Shown piece after piece: positions 34,922 through 43,793 of a DNA stretch of 59,898 bases. Position 1 is the first letter of the stretch, and the number at the start of each line of letters is the position of its first letter. The DNA comes from an uncultured Chthonomonas sp. (lineage in GTDB: Bacteria > Armatimonadota > Chthonomonadetes > Chthonomonadales > Chthonomonadaceae): NCBI GenBank assembly GCA_903859705.1, contig CAIONQ010000176.1, forward strand, positions 1-59,898. The letters run 5' to 3'. The notes below the pieces were generated by a model. It was not told the origin of the DNA, made no database searches, and saw only the letters and a program-made list of their open reading frames with translations. Position numbers and translations under genes: made by a program.

Positions 34922-35641
34922 ATGTGTAACCTGCTGGTTATCGGCGGATCCGGCCATGTTGGATCGCTGGTACTGCCTTCCCTTGCCGCAGCTCATAACG
35001 TGCGCGTGTTTGATCTGAAACCGCCGGCATCGGGCCCGGTTGTAGATTATGTTGCTGGCAATGTTTGCGATCCAGATGCCATCTTTTCGGCCTGCGAAGG
35101 CATGGATGTACTGTTGTACATGGCAATGGGCCCCGCTAACTGGCATTCACCAGCCCTTATCGCCGGCTCTTTTGATGCAAATGTTAAGGGCGTTTTTCTC
35201 GCTCTGGAAGCAGCTCACAGGGCAGGCATAAAACACGCGGTTTACACCAGTAGCATGTCGGTTTATGATGGCGATCTGTTTCGCCGCCACTTCAACGACG
35301 AAGATGTAACCCCGGATTCAACCCATGTTTATGGCTTTACCAAACTACTTGGAGAAGAGTGCTGCCGCACTGCTACCCGTGCCTGGGGCATGTCTGTAAA
35401 CGCCCTGCGACTTTGCCTGCCTGTGGCAGAAGAGAAGTGGCTTGCCGAAACCAGGAATGGTACACCAACCATAGCAACCACCGCTGAAGACGTAGCAAGA
35501 GCACTGCTTGGCGCGGTGGATTATGAGGGAAATGGCTTCAACGCCTTTATGATCTCTGGAGATTATGAACAGAAGCTGATGAATATGAGCAAGGCAAAAC
35601 GCGCACTCAACTGGGAGCCGTTGGCCCGGCCAAACCACTAA
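34922..35641 (+). CDS. NAD-dependent epimerase/dehydratase-type SDR
   Basis: A 239-residue extended SDR protein. The nucleotide-binding glycine motif is GGSGHVG near the N-terminus; the active-site pair appears as VYGFTKLLGE (Y-x3-K), with the SSMSVYD strand supplying the upstream Ser. It is shorter than typical 300-residue epimerases, lacking most of the C-terminal substrate domain, and ends MSKAKRALNWEPLARPN like full-length members. It probably acts on a nucleotide sugar or related substrate. Confidence 0.8.
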   Translation: MCNLLVIGGSGHVGSLVLPSLAAAHNVRVFDLKPPASGPVVDYVAGNVCDPDAIFSACEGMDVLLYMAMGPANWHSPALIAGSFDANVKGVFLALEAAHRAGIKHAVYTSSMSVYDGDLFRRHFNDEDVTPDSTHVYGFTKLLGEECCRTATRAWGMSVNALRLCLPVAEEKWLAETRNGTPTIATTAEDVARALLGAVDYEGNGFNAFMISGDYEQKLMNMSKAKRALNWEPLARPNH

Positions 35642-36017
35642 AGCTTGATTGCCGCGCCGGGTTTGTGGCTATTATGCCTGCCCGGCACGCAAGAGTTCCG
35701 GGAGTATCTAAGCCAAAAATGGCAATTTACCGCTTCTGATAAATATTGCAGCAACTCTAATTACAACTGATGTGTAATAATACTGATTATTGTGATTGCT
35801 TGCTCGTTTCGTAACACAGTTACTTTATTGCGGTTACTAACTCGCTTCCAATCACGATACATAAGCTCTAATTTGCCATCCACGGCGGTTAACGTTTTAC
35901 GCCCTGCTCGGCACTATAGCGCAATTTATCCGGGTGAAATACTTTAATTCAATAATCCGTAGACACAGGTTGTGCGGGCAATCTGTTCATCTCGCATTAT
36001 GAGGGAGCAGCCATATC
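35642..36017. other. Intergenic region, 376 bp
   Basis: AT-rich with no convincing gene. A weak CCGGG/CCCGG pairing lies just after the SDR stop. GGGAG a few bases before the 36018 ATG is the next gene's ribosome-binding site. A promoter is expected but no clear hexamer pair stands out. Confidence 0.35.
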
Positions 36018-37607
36018 ATGGCAACATGTTTGGTGAATTGGAAATCTGGGCGATATGCATTTGCACGCACATTGCCATACATTGTTTTCTTGATAATCAC
36101 TGCCGGCGTGTTTAGCACAACCGTAGACGACCCATTCATCACCTTTCGATATGCTGCCAACATTACCAGAGGCTTCGGCGCCGTGTTCAATCCTGGTGAA
36201 CGTGTTGAGGGTTATTCAAGCCCTCTGCATCTCTGGATATGCGTACTCCTTTTGAAAATTTTGCCGGCTACTGGCATGCTGTTCAAGGCAAAGGTTGTTT
36301 CAGCGGTCGCTTCCATCTGGCTTATCGCATCCACACGCAAGCTATCCCTCACGGCCGGGCAATCAGATCAGGCGGCAATCCTATCACAACTCCTGGTAGC
36401 CAGTAACATAGGCTTCGTTGTCGCTGGCACAAATGGCCTGGAAACCAGTATCTATTGCCTGCTGCTTGTTGAGATGGTTTCTATGTTTATTACAGAGATA
36501 CGCACCGGGCATGGCCAATTATCCGCCATCCTGATGTTTGTCACCATACTCGCCCGCCCAGAAGGCATGCTGCTTGCATTCTTGTTCTGGTGCTTACGCG
36601 CCTATCTAACGTATCGTCAAAAACTTACACTCCGAAACTTAGCCGTATGGTCCGCCCTGCTCCTATGCCCGGCAATTTGCTTTGAGCTGATCAGGCTGGG
36701 TTATTACGGGCTGCCGTTGCCCAATACCTACTATGCCAAGCATATGCCACCGTTTGCTGCGCTCAAAGATGGCGTTAGCTATCTGTTTCGCCCACTCGCA
36801 ATCTATTATGAGGATGGCAAACATAATCAGCTATGGGCACTTTCCCTTCGCCTGCACGCCATACTCTTCTGGGTATTGGCTGCGCGTGGGGCATTCATCC
36901 TCAAGAAAGATGCTGCATTGCCACCCATTCTGGTGCCTGTAGCGGCTACCATCACCTTTATTCTTCTATCTGGTGGAGATTGGATGCCAGGCTGGCGCTT
37001 CGGCGCGGGTGCGCTGCCATTTATCTCCATACTTCAGTGCGGCGTACCAGGCAAAACCGGCAAGCCACAATCCAAATCAGAAAACACAACGCGTTCTCCG
37101 CAATTTGCATGGGCCCTCTGTTTGCTGGCACTGGGCCTGTTTGCAGGAGTAGTTGCATCTCGGCGGCATCTTCACTTTAAGCATTGTGCGCCACGGGCAG
37201 ACAAAAACTATCACGTTGCAGATGTTGGTCGGCCCTTTATACATATCGCCGATACTATTAGTACCATGCTGCCGAAAGGCTGCAGTGTTGCCTATTCTGA
37301 GATGGGTTATGCACCCTACCAGAATCCGGATAAACGATTCATCGATACATTCGGCCTGCTGGATGCCCAGATTGCTGCCCTACCAAACAAATACAAAGTG
37401 CAAATTGGCGTGGATATGAATAACCAGAACTGGATGGCGCAGGACAATCCTCAGCGATCGATCATCTTCGGCAAAAAGCCGGATTACATCCTGACAGATA
37501 GAATGAAAACCATGCCAGCCCCGGGCCAAATCGGACCCTATATCTTGGTAAAGGCCCTCCCCGATGGTTGGGTGCTCTACAAATATAATGCAATTCCTAC
37601 AAAATAA
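36018..37607 (+). CDS. GT-C-type integral membrane glycosyltransferase-like protein
   Basis: A 529-residue protein with roughly ten membrane helices and a soluble C-terminus. The first periplasmic loop contains DDPFITFRYAANITRGFG then NPGERVEGYSSPLHL. This is the DD-x-(F/Y)-I-x-F-R-Y-A ... N-x-G-E-x-V-E-G-Y signature of arabinofuranosyl- and mannosyltransferase-like GT-C proteins that use polyprenyl-phosphate sugars; the DD pair would be catalytic. Probably involved in surface glycan or glycoprotein modification. It is followed by a strong terminator. Confidence 0.75.
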   Translation: MATCLVNWKSGRYAFARTLPYIVFLIITAGVFSTTVDDPFITFRYAANITRGFGAVFNPGERVEGYSSPLHLWICVLLLKILPATGMLFKAKVVSAVASIWLIASTRKLSLTAGQSDQAAILSQLLVASNIGFVVAGTNGLETSIYCLLLVEMVSMFITEIRTGHGQLSAILMFVTILARPEGMLLAFLFWCLRAYLTYRQKLTLRNLAVWSALLLCPAICFELIRLGYYGLPLPNTYYAKHMPPFAALKDGVSYLFRPLAIYYEDGKHNQLWALSLRLHAILFWVLAARGAFILKKDAALPPILVPVAATITFILLSGGDWMPGWRFGAGALPFISILQCGVPGKTGKPQSKSENTTRSPQFAWALCLLALGLFAGVVASRRHLHFKHCAPRADKNYHVADVGRPFIHIADTISTMLPKGCSVAYSEMGYAPYQNPDKRFIDTFGLLDAQIAALPNKYKVQIGVDMNNQNWMAQDNPQRSIIFGKKPDYILTDRMKTMPAPGQIGPYILVKALPDGWVLYKYNAIPTK

Positions 37608-37682
37608 AACACTACAGGTGAGCCTTTTTGCACCTATTTGCAACTAAATGGATAGAAGGGTCCCATACCCCTTCTGATTTCT

Positions 37683-37721
37683 GGGCTGCGCGGACACCAC
37701 CGTCCCGCAGCCCCTTTTTTT
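37683..37721 (+). terminator. Strong intrinsic terminator
   Basis: GGGCTGCG (37683-37690) pairs with CGCAGCCC (37706-37713), with additional inner GG/CC pairs, followed by seven T residues. It ends the glycosyltransferase transcript. Confidence 0.85.
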
Positions 37722-37760
37722 AGTGCTGGCGACACGCCGAATGAGTGATGGAGAGATCCG

Positions 37761-38792
37761 TTGACCGATAAACTGGACTGGGAGCACTGGTCAAAGCTTT
37801 CACTTGCCAACAAAATGGCCACCGCACGTCTGCTGGTCTCCCGTTTGCCATCTGGTTTTTCCTATGTATCTACCCAGAGCTTTCGGTTAGCAGGCCAAGA
37901 GAATGATGTTGCAAGGTACTCCTATCGCGGCAAAACATTCGTTCTGGTGCCAGGCGGAACCTTTTCAATCGGCCGAGAACCCAACAGTGAGTGGAAACCA
38001 ACGCAGGTTGAAGCTGAGCGCTGGGCTGATGTTGCCGCCGATTATGAACTAACCGGAGATTTAGCGGAGTATGTTCGGTCCGTAACTTTGCCGTATCGCA
38101 AGGTTACAATCCCTACCATGCTGGTAGAAGCAGAAGTTGAAGAGGCTGGCTGGGACGTAATTCGCTTGCCTGCGTTTGACCCGGATGTAAGGAAAGCCGT
38201 AAGCGATCACTTTCAAGCTCCACAACGGGAACAGAGGGTTGAGGCGTACACAAATAGGGGCTGGATTAGGGTAGCACGGGATCGCATGGGGAAGGTATCC
38301 GCCTGGCGAGAATCGGGACTAACCCATGCACAAATTTCGGCAAAACTACGTAACAGCGGTTTTCGATTTCCAACTTCAGACGAGTGGGAGTACCTGTGCG
38401 CTGGCGGTGCTAAGACGCTGTTTCGATGGGGCGAGCATGCACCAATGGAGCGTGATCCAAACGATTTGCCTGCCACAGTACCGTCGCCAGGTGATGGCCC
38501 ATATGAAGTAGCGAATGGCACGTTTTCTTCCGGCTGGCAGGATCATATGCTGCCGAACGCCTTCGGCATCACTATTGCACGCAATCCATACTTTATGGAG
38601 CTAACCCATGAGTCCGGTATTACCCGTGGCGGAGATGGGGGCAGCATGATCTGCTCGGGTGGGGGCTACTTCCTGACGTGGCTTACACTTGCCAGCGCTT
38701 ACTTTGAAAGAGATGTATGCGTTCACAACCCGGATAAACCCATATCTGCTGGCTACACAATCGGGAGACGCGTGCTGGAAATTGGCAGATAA
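37761..38792 (+). CDS. Formylglycine-generating-enzyme-like (SUMF1) domain protein
   Basis: A 343-residue protein starting at TTG 37761, with GGAGAG five bases upstream. YRGKTFVLVPGGTFSIGRE opens the SUMF1 domain, and FRFPTSDEWEYLCAGGAKTL plus LPNAFGI are conserved family blocks. An insertion of about 130 residues separates the first strand from the FPT-x-DEWEYA core. At the end, GGSMICSGGGYF aligns with the FGE active-site segment but keeps only the first of the two cysteines, so sulfatase activation is doubtful. No sulfatase gene is nearby. More likely a non-canonical member. Confidence 0.7.
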   Translation: MTDKLDWEHWSKLSLANKMATARLLVSRLPSGFSYVSTQSFRLAGQENDVARYSYRGKTFVLVPGGTFSIGREPNSEWKPTQVEAERWADVAADYELTGDLAEYVRSVTLPYRKVTIPTMLVEAEVEEAGWDVIRLPAFDPDVRKAVSDHFQAPQREQRVEAYTNRGWIRVARDRMGKVSAWRESGLTHAQISAKLRNSGFRFPTSDEWEYLCAGGAKTLFRWGEHAPMERDPNDLPATVPSPGDGPYEVANGTFSSGWQDHMLPNAFGITIARNPYFMELTHESGITRGGDGGSMICSGGGYFLTWLTLASAYFERDVCVHNPDKPISAGYTIGRRVLEIGR

Positions 38793-38925
38793 CTGATGTT
38801 AACCCCACCGCCACCACATCATCTGCCACTTTTCCCACAAAATGTGTCAAAACATAACACACATTGCGGTAGTATCGCAATCCTGTTCTGCAACCCCTTC
38901 CCAGAATGTTCCTGGAGGCGCACCG

Positions 38926-41370
38926 GTGCGTAAACTGTGTTCTGCTCTTGCTCTGCTAATTTCCGTTTGCTCTGTTGCAGGCCATGCCGCCCCGGCTGGC
39001 AAAACCACACTGCGCCTTTCACCGCCATCGGCAATGCTCATTGGCCCGTATTCGGAAACACATCTGCTGGTAGATTCTGTGGATGCCACAGGTGCAGCAC
39101 ACGATGCCACCGCCACGGCAAAACTCTCGAGCTCGGATCCATCAATAGCTTCGATTGATGCAGATGGAGCCATCCGCCCACACAAAAATGGTAAAGTGCG
39201 CATCACTGCCGCTCGCGGCGCTCAAACTGCTGCAGCAACTATCTCGGTAACTGGCATTCGCCCCGGCACACCTCCCAGTTTTCTTAAAGATGTAGAGCCC
39301 GTTCTCACCCATGCCGGCTGCAATATGGGTGCCTGCCACGGCGCCGCCGCTGGCAAGGGTGGCTTCCGCCTCTCTCTGCTCGGTTACGATCCAGATCTCG
39401 ATTTCGAATCCATCACACGCCAGGCGGGCGCCCGCCGTATCGCGCGCTCTCAGCCACAGAACAGCCTACTCCTGCGCAAACCTACCTTTGCCACACCGCA
39501 CCGTGGCGGAAAACGCCTGGAGGCGGGCTCCGCAGAGTACCGAATACTTACAGACTGGATAGCTGCTGGCTGCCCTGGCCCAATTGCCACCGACGCAAGA
39601 GTAGTGGCACTTAAGGTAACGCCCGAGGTCCGCACTCTCCACCGAGGAGATACACAGCAGTTTACGGTTACCGCAAAGTATAGCGATGGCACCACGCGGG
39701 ATGCAACCGGGGAAACACTGTTCACCGCCAGCGACGAGTCCACGGCCTCCGTAACTCCCTCCGGCCTGGCAAAAGCAACAGGCCCCGGGGAGGCTGCGGT
39801 TATTGCGCGCTACCAGGGCCTGGTAACCACGGCCAATGTGGTTTCGCCGTTCGCCAGCCCACTGCATAGAACCCAACCCATAAGCAAGAACGCAACGGTC
39901 TCCTCAACCATAGATCGCATGGTAACCTCCCGCCTGGATGCTCTTGGCCTGCCGCTTTCCGCACGTAGCTCCGATGGCGATTTCCTCCGCAGAGCCTCCC
40001 TGGATATTACTGGTCAGATCCCATCGCCTCAGGATGCTCGAGTCTTCTTGAATGATAAGGATCCGCAAAAGCGGACGAAACTTATTGATTCCCTGCTTGC
40101 ACGCCCGGAGTATGTTGATTGCTGGACAAGGCAATGGGCCGATCTGCTGCGCTGTTCACGCTCCGTACTTAACGAAAAGGGCATGTATGCCCTCAACTCC
40201 TGGATACACGATGCCGTAAACACCAACATGCCCTGGGATAGGTTCGCCACCGAGATAATCGTCTCTGCAGGGGATACCTACAAGAATGGGCCGGCCAATT
40301 TCTACAAAGCGGCATCCAGCCCGGAAGAGCGTGCAGAGGCGCTATCTCAGGTGTTTCTGGGTGTGCGAATCTCATGCGCAAAGTGCCACAACCATCCTTA
40401 TGATCGGTGGACCCAGAACCAGTACTACCAGATGGCAGCCTTCTTCTCCCGCGTGTCTTCCAAAAAGGGAAGCGACAAGGGCGAAATGGTGGTGTTTGCA
40501 TCCGATACTGGGGAAACCAGGCATCCAAAATCTCAGAAGGTAATGGCGCCCTGCGCTCTGATCAATGCCACCCCACTGGCGGCAGACTTCAATCAGGATA
40601 GGAGAGAGCCCCTGGCAGCATGGGTAACCACGCCAGCCAACCCATTCTTCTCACACGCACTGGTAAACCGGGTGTGGAAGCGCATGCTTGGCAGGGGATT
40701 TGTGGACCCGGTGGATGATATGAAGGCCACCACGCCACCCACCAACAGAGCTCTGTTTGATTACCTCGCCACTGATTTCTCATCCCATGGCTACGATATC
40801 AAGCGCCTCATCCGCAACATCTGCCTTACGGATACCTACCAGCGCAGTGCCGAGCCAAACGGTGTGAATGCCGGCGACCGTAAGTTCTACTCGCATTACC
40901 CCGTTAAACGCCTGGAAGCCGAGCAGATGCTGGATGCCCTCTCTGCAGCAACGGGAGTGTACGAAAAGTTTGCCGGTTACCCAACTGGCCTCACCGCTCA
41001 GGCACTGCCAGATACGCAAACTGCCTCCTACTTCCTTGATCTGTTTGGAAGGCCAGCAAGAACCACAACCTGCGCATGCGAACGCGGCGATGATCCAAAC
41101 CTCAGCCAGGTTCTACATCTCATGAATAGCCAGGATGTGAACACACGCCTCGCAGCAAAAACCGGGCGTGTAGAAACACTATCCACTTCCAAACTTACCG
41201 ATACACAGGTCATCGAAGATCTTTACCTCGCCAGCTACACGCGCTTGCCCTCTACGGCAGAAACAAAGCGCACCCTTGCCGCCTTTAAGAAGGCAAAGGA
41301 GCGCCGAGCAGCCATAGAAGATCTCTCCTGGGCGCTGTTAAACTCCAACGAATTTTTGTTCTGCCACTAA
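38926..41370 (+). CDS. DUF1549/DUF1553 exported cytochrome-like protein with Big2 domains
   Basis: About 814 residues; the GTG at 38926 is chosen for GGAGG seven bases upstream and because it starts a clean signal peptide (RKLCSALALLISVCSVAGHA). Order: Big2 domain, c-type-like segment with C-N-M-G-A-C-H, second Big2 domain, DUF1549 (SRLDALGLPLSARSSDGDFL...), then DUF1553 (TTPANPFFSHALVNRVWKRM). A further heme motif CAKCH sits between them. Such PSD1-type proteins are abundant in Planctomycetes and allies and usually pair with DUF1501 genes, as here four genes on. Their biochemical role is unresolved. Confidence 0.85.
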   Translation: MRKLCSALALLISVCSVAGHAAPAGKTTLRLSPPSAMLIGPYSETHLLVDSVDATGAAHDATATAKLSSSDPSIASIDADGAIRPHKNGKVRITAARGAQTAAATISVTGIRPGTPPSFLKDVEPVLTHAGCNMGACHGAAAGKGGFRLSLLGYDPDLDFESITRQAGARRIARSQPQNSLLLRKPTFATPHRGGKRLEAGSAEYRILTDWIAAGCPGPIATDARVVALKVTPEVRTLHRGDTQQFTVTAKYSDGTTRDATGETLFTASDESTASVTPSGLAKATGPGEAAVIARYQGLVTTANVVSPFASPLHRTQPISKNATVSSTIDRMVTSRLDALGLPLSARSSDGDFLRRASLDITGQIPSPQDARVFLNDKDPQKRTKLIDSLLARPEYVDCWTRQWADLLRCSRSVLNEKGMYALNSWIHDAVNTNMPWDRFATEIIVSAGDTYKNGPANFYKAASSPEERAEALSQVFLGVRISCAKCHNHPYDRWTQNQYYQMAAFFSRVSSKKGSDKGEMVVFASDTGETRHPKSQKVMAPCALINATPLAADFNQDRREPLAAWVTTPANPFFSHALVNRVWKRMLGRGFVDPVDDMKATTPPTNRALFDYLATDFSSHGYDIKRLIRNICLTDTYQRSAEPNGVNAGDRKFYSHYPVKRLEAEQMLDALSAATGVYEKFAGYPTGLTAQALPDTQTASYFLDLFGRPARTTTCACERGDDPNLSQVLHLMNSQDVNTRLAAKTGRVETLSTSKLTDTQVIEDLYLASYTRLPSTAETKRTLAAFKKAKERRAAIEDLSWALLNSNEFLFCH

Positions 41371-41392
41371 CCGGGTACCGAAAGCCACTGCG

Positions 41393-42760
41393 ATGCTGCA
41401 TCCTTTGCGAGTAACGTTTCTGTTTGCACTGGCTCTGGCATGTTTGCCAGCGGGGCATGCCACGGCTGCGCCCCCTGCCGTATCTTACTCTCGAGATATC
41501 ACCGCCATTTTCCGCACGGCCTGCCTGGGCTGCCATAACAATGAAACTCCCGCCGGCAAGTTTTCGGTAGCCAGCTACACAGCCATAATGAAGGGTGGCA
41601 AAAGTGGACCCTCCATCATCGCGGGCAAAAGCGCACAAAGCCGCCTGTTCAAGCTTGTTTCCGGTGCCGCCCGCCCAGTAATGCCTCCCGGTGGCGGCCT
41701 CCGCCCTGTCGATATCGAGAATATCAAAACCTGGATAGATTCAGGCGCAAAGTTGGATTTAGCCGCGCCATCCACACCCATGCCTCGCCCGGTTGCTACC
41801 CCGGCCGCCCCCGCAGTAAGCCCTAATCCTATAGGCAAAACCATCTCCGTGGCCTCGCCAGTTGCCTGCCTTGCATACAGCCCGGATGGCACCACCCTGG
41901 CTGTGGGCACCTACCGAGAAGTGCTTCTTATAGATACAAAGTCTACACGCGTCGCAGGCATATGGGGTGGTCAGGCCGATGAGGTCCGCTCACTCGCTTA
42001 CTCTCGCTCTGGTGCCATGCTCGCCGCCGGGGGCGGTGCACCAGGCATCACGGGCGAAATTCGCCTGTACGATGTAAAAGCAGGTAAAGAAACAGCCGCG
42101 TTTGGCGACCATACCGATGTCGTAAATGGCGTCGCCTTCTCTCCCGATGAAAAGCGCATTGCATCCGGCAGTGCAGATAAATCTGTACGAATCTGGGATA
42201 TTGCTGCCCGCAAGCAGCTCGCGTTAATGCGAGATCATGCCGATATGGTGCTTGGCATGGCGTGGAGCCCCGATGGCAAGTATGCGGCCTCCTGTGGTGC
42301 CGATTTAAATATCAAGATTTGGGATCCAACCGCTGGCCGCCGGGTCTACTCTTTTCAAGCGCACGACGCAGCCGTAAACTCCATAGCATTTAGCCCGGAT
42401 GGCAAAACTTTGCTCAGTTCCAGCTCCGATCACAGCGTTCGATTCTGGAATTTTGGTGCGGAAAGCAGCGGGATGCTGCGCACTCTATCGGGCCATGGCC
42501 AGTACGTACTCGCTGCTGCCTTTTCTAAGGATGGCTCGCTGGCAGCCACCGCCTCTGCAGATAAAGTAGTTAAACTCTGGAAAACTGCAGATGGTGCCAA
42601 CACCATCACTCTTACCGATGCAAAGGATTGGGTTTACGCGGTTGCGTTCAGCCCGGATGGCACCCACGTGGCCGCTGGCTGTTGGGATGGCACTATCCTC
42701 ATCTGGAATATTCAAACCGCAAAGTTGGAAACCACGCTCACCACCCTGCATCGCCCATAA
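41393..42760 (+). CDS. Cytochrome c-WD40 beta-propeller protein
   Basis: A 455-residue exported protein. After the signal peptide, one c-type heme site (CLGCHNNETPAGKFSVASY) lies in a PSD-type cytochrome domain with VMPPGGG as the likely distal Met region. The remainder is at least six WD40 repeats (for example VAFSPDEKRIASGSADKSVR, IAFSPDGKTLLSSSSDHSVR) forming a propeller. It starts 22 bp after the DUF1553 gene, so they are probably co-transcribed and act together in the periplasm. Confidence 0.85.
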   Translation: MLHPLRVTFLFALALACLPAGHATAAPPAVSYSRDITAIFRTACLGCHNNETPAGKFSVASYTAIMKGGKSGPSIIAGKSAQSRLFKLVSGAARPVMPPGGGLRPVDIENIKTWIDSGAKLDLAAPSTPMPRPVATPAAPAVSPNPIGKTISVASPVACLAYSPDGTTLAVGTYREVLLIDTKSTRVAGIWGGQADEVRSLAYSRSGAMLAAGGGAPGITGEIRLYDVKAGKETAAFGDHTDVVNGVAFSPDEKRIASGSADKSVRIWDIAARKQLALMRDHADMVLGMAWSPDGKYAASCGADLNIKIWDPTAGRRVYSFQAHDAAVNSIAFSPDGKTLLSSSSDHSVRFWNFGAESSGMLRTLSGHGQYVLAAAFSKDGSLAATASADKVVKLWKTADGANTITLTDAKDWVYAVAFSPDGTHVAAGCWDGTILIWNIQTAKLETTLTTLHRP

Positions 42761-42831
42761 ACGTCGTCCCACCCGGATTTACTATCGCGGCAACCACCAT
42801 GCTCGCCGCCAATCTGAGGCCACTATAATCC

Positions 42832-43629
42832 ATGAAAAGCGTCCTTTCTCAAGAACAGATCGATACCTACAATCAGGATGGATTTCTCGTAATCCCAAAT
42901 TTTCTGGAGCATTCTGAGCTCGAAACATGGCGCAACTGGACCCAGGAAGCCGTGGATCAACGGCTTGCCGCAAGTGGGCCGCTCAGCAACCAGGCCGATC
43001 CTGATAACTTTTATGCACAGGTCTTTATCCAGTGCCTTAAGCTCGCCGATACCCATCCCGGTATGCGCTCCCTGCTGCTCAACCCCGAACTGGGCGAGAT
43101 GATTGCCACCCTTGCAGGCACAGATGGCATCCGGATATGGCACGATCAGGCGCTGTTTAAGCCACCCTTCGGCAACCCCACAGCCTGGCATCTGGATGTT
43201 CCTTACTGGTCGTTTCAGGCACGCAATGCCATCTCTATGTGGATTGCGCTCGATGATGCCACTCTCAGCAACGGTTGCATGTACTATCTTCCGGGCACAC
43301 ACCTTAAAGCCAGCTTCGATAACGTGGGCATTGGTCAAAACATGGCAGCTCTGTTCAAGGTCTATCCGGAATGGCGCTCCATAGAGCCAGTTGCCTGCCC
43401 CTGCCCCGCCGGCTCTGCAGTGTTCCACAATGGCTTAACAGCACATGGCGCAGGTGCCAACATGACAAACCGCCCACGCCGCGCCATGACCTGCGCCTAC
43501 ATGCCAGATGGCAGCACGTTTAATGGCACCCGAAATGTACTTCCGGAAGTGTACTTCAATAGCATCAAACCCGGAGATGTCCTCAACGATCCCGTTGTAA
43601 ATCCACTGGTTTGGAAAAAGGGCGAATAG
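42832..43629 (+). CDS. Phytanoyl-CoA dioxygenase (PhyH) family protein
   Basis: A 265-residue Fe(II)/2-oxoglutarate dioxygenase. The iron triad is visible as H-x-D in TAWHLDVPYW and the distal His in GLTAHGAGANMTNRPRRAM, whose Arg would bind 2-oxoglutarate. N-terminal SQEQIDTYNQDGFLVIPNFL is the usual opening of the family. Substrate unknown. It is embedded in the same plus-strand run as the DUF1553 and DUF1501 genes, 71 bp after the cytochrome gene. Confidence 0.85.
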   Translation: MKSVLSQEQIDTYNQDGFLVIPNFLEHSELETWRNWTQEAVDQRLAASGPLSNQADPDNFYAQVFIQCLKLADTHPGMRSLLLNPELGEMIATLAGTDGIRIWHDQALFKPPFGNPTAWHLDVPYWSFQARNAISMWIALDDATLSNGCMYYLPGTHLKASFDNVGIGQNMAALFKVYPEWRSIEPVACPCPAGSAVFHNGLTAHGAGANMTNRPRRAMTCAYMPDGSTFNGTRNVLPEVYFNSIKPGDVLNDPVVNPLVWKKGE

Positions 43630-43793
43630 TCGCGCTTTTCCCGGGCACAGCAGCCTGCCACAGATTGCAGCAGGGGATGCAATTTGTGCGAAACTTGTGC
43701 TACCCTTTCATCTAACAACTCATTATCTGGTGGCGGTTGCGATTCACTCAACAAGCCCCCGTTTAGAATATATTCCCGGCACGGAGCAAATAG

